Below, piece by piece: positions 6,099-6,689 of a stretch of DNA of 6,689 bases (positions are counted from its first letter, which is position 1; every line of letters begins with the position of its first letter). Source of the stretch: Deltaproteobacteria bacterium (GTDB lineage Bacteria > Desulfobacterota > Syntrophia > Syntrophales > UBA5619). A program made the translations under genes and the position numbers. The stretch is from NCBI GenBank assembly GCA_026388365.1, contig JAPLJW010000095.1:1-6689 (forward strand), read 5' to 3'. Under the pieces are notes generated by a model that saw only the letters and a list, made by a program, of their open reading frames with translations, was not told the origin of the DNA and searched no databases.

Positions 6099-6689
6099 AT
6101 GATTTTAGCATCGCAGGAAATGATCAGGAAGTGGACGGAAGCCGGTGCCTGGGGAAACAAAACCTTTATCGATTATTTCAAGGAGCATGTCCGCACGCAA
6201 CCGGACAAGGTCTGCCTTGTCGACCCGCTGAACAAGGAGGCCCTCGTCGGCCTGAAACCGGAACGGCTCACCTACCGGGAACTGGACCGGGCCGTCGACG
6301 CCGCGGCCGAGGCGCTCATCGCCAAAGGGATTTGTAAAGACGACATCATCATGGTCCAGCTCCCCAACACCTGGGAGCTGGCCATGCTCTACCTCGCCAT
6401 CGCCCGGACGGGCGCCCTGATCTCCCCCATGCCGATGCAGTGGCGTTTCCTGGAGCTCGACTTCATCGCGGGCATGACCGCTGCGGCGGCCCTCATCACC
6501 GTGGAGGAGTTCGGCGGCTTCCGGCACGGGGAGATGGCCGGAAAGATTCAGGAGAAACACCCCTCCCTCAAATGGATCCTCACCCTCCCGGAGATCCGCG
6601 AGATGACGAAGGGCGAGGTCACCGGAAAATTAGATGAGATCCGCATCGATCCCAACGACGTCTTCACCCTCTGCTGGTCCTCCGGGACG
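6099..6689 (+). CDS. AMP-dependent acyl-CoA synthetase/ligase (N-terminal part, runs off the right edge)
   Basis: The first 197 codons of an adenylate-forming (ANL family) enzyme, normally 500-560 residues, that activates a carboxylic acid with ATP and joins it to CoA. Seen: FIDYFKEHVRTQPDKVCLVD (23-42) and LTYRELDRAVDAAAEAL (57-73), the usual opening of the family; VQLPNTWELAMLYLAIARTGALISPM (89-114), the conserved helix-strand unit of the N-terminal domain; and DVFTLCWSSGT at the window edge, which is the start of the ATP-binding P-loop (usual form YTSGTTG-x-PKG). The remaining motifs lie outside the window. The ATG at 6099 follows AAGGAGGG (6087-6094) with a 4-base gap. The substrate cannot be told from this part: fatty, alicyclic, aryl or 2,3-dihydroxybenzoate-like acids all fit. 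Pairing with an HSD10-like dehydrogenase suggests acid degradation. Confidence 0.93.
   Translation, partial: MILASQEMIRKWTEAGAWGNKTFIDYFKEHVRTQPDKVCLVDPLNKEALVGLKPERLTYRELDRAVDAAAEALIAKGICKDDIIMVQLPNTWELAMLYLAIARTGALISPMPMQWRFLELDFIAGMTAAAALITVEEFGGFRHGEMAGKIQEKHPSLKWILTLPEIREMTKGEVTGKLDEIRIDPNDVFTLCWSSGT

Overview
The window looks like part of the chromosome of a GC-rich bacterium. Gene content (an HSD10-type dehydrogenase beside an acyl-CoA ligase, a complete importer, uvrB) and protein style would suit a deltaproteobacterium-like anaerobe that degrades fatty or aromatic acids. That placement is inference from general resemblance only; no marker gene fixes the taxonomy. There are no rRNAs, tRNAs, CRISPR arrays, insertion sequences or phage genes.

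Layout. (1) Positions 1-935, minus strand: the first ~311 codons of uvrB, the DNA-repair helicase subunit, running off the left edge. (2) Positions 936-1264: a divergent intergenic region, AT-rich in its right half. It holds a near-consensus sigma-70 promoter (TTGACA, 17-base spacer, TATACT) pointing right, followed by a leader of about 137 bases. (3) Positions 1265-5139, plus strand: a three-gene ABC importer operon made of a secreted FbpA/AfuA/PhnS-like binding protein, a fused two-domain permease and an ATPase with a TOBE-type C-terminal region. (4) Positions 5140-5278: a short gap with a perfect 14-base palindrome and a terminator-like hairpin followed by T-rich sequence. (5) Positions 5279-6689, plus strand: a second probable operon, with a short-chain dehydrogenase very similar to HSD10 (type II 3-hydroxyacyl-CoA dehydrogenase), then the N-terminal 197 codons of an AMP-forming acyl-CoA ligase, cut at the right edge inside its ATP-binding motif.

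How the genes work together. The importer genes are tightly packed (gaps of 3 and 2 bases) and should be co-transcribed from the promoter at 1093-1121. Its substrate is uncertain. The fold and gene order match the 'iron(III)/2-aminoethylphosphonate/sugar phosphate' importers, but the tyrosine pair that binds iron in classical FbpA is absent. The dehydrogenase and ligase are a logical pair for acid activation and the third step of beta-oxidation. UvrB is unrelated housekeeping.

I found no convincing undescribed system. The points most worth a second look are the importer's substrate, the regulatory architecture of the two intergenic regions, the unclear permease start, and a shift in leucine codon preference between the importer genes and their flanks.
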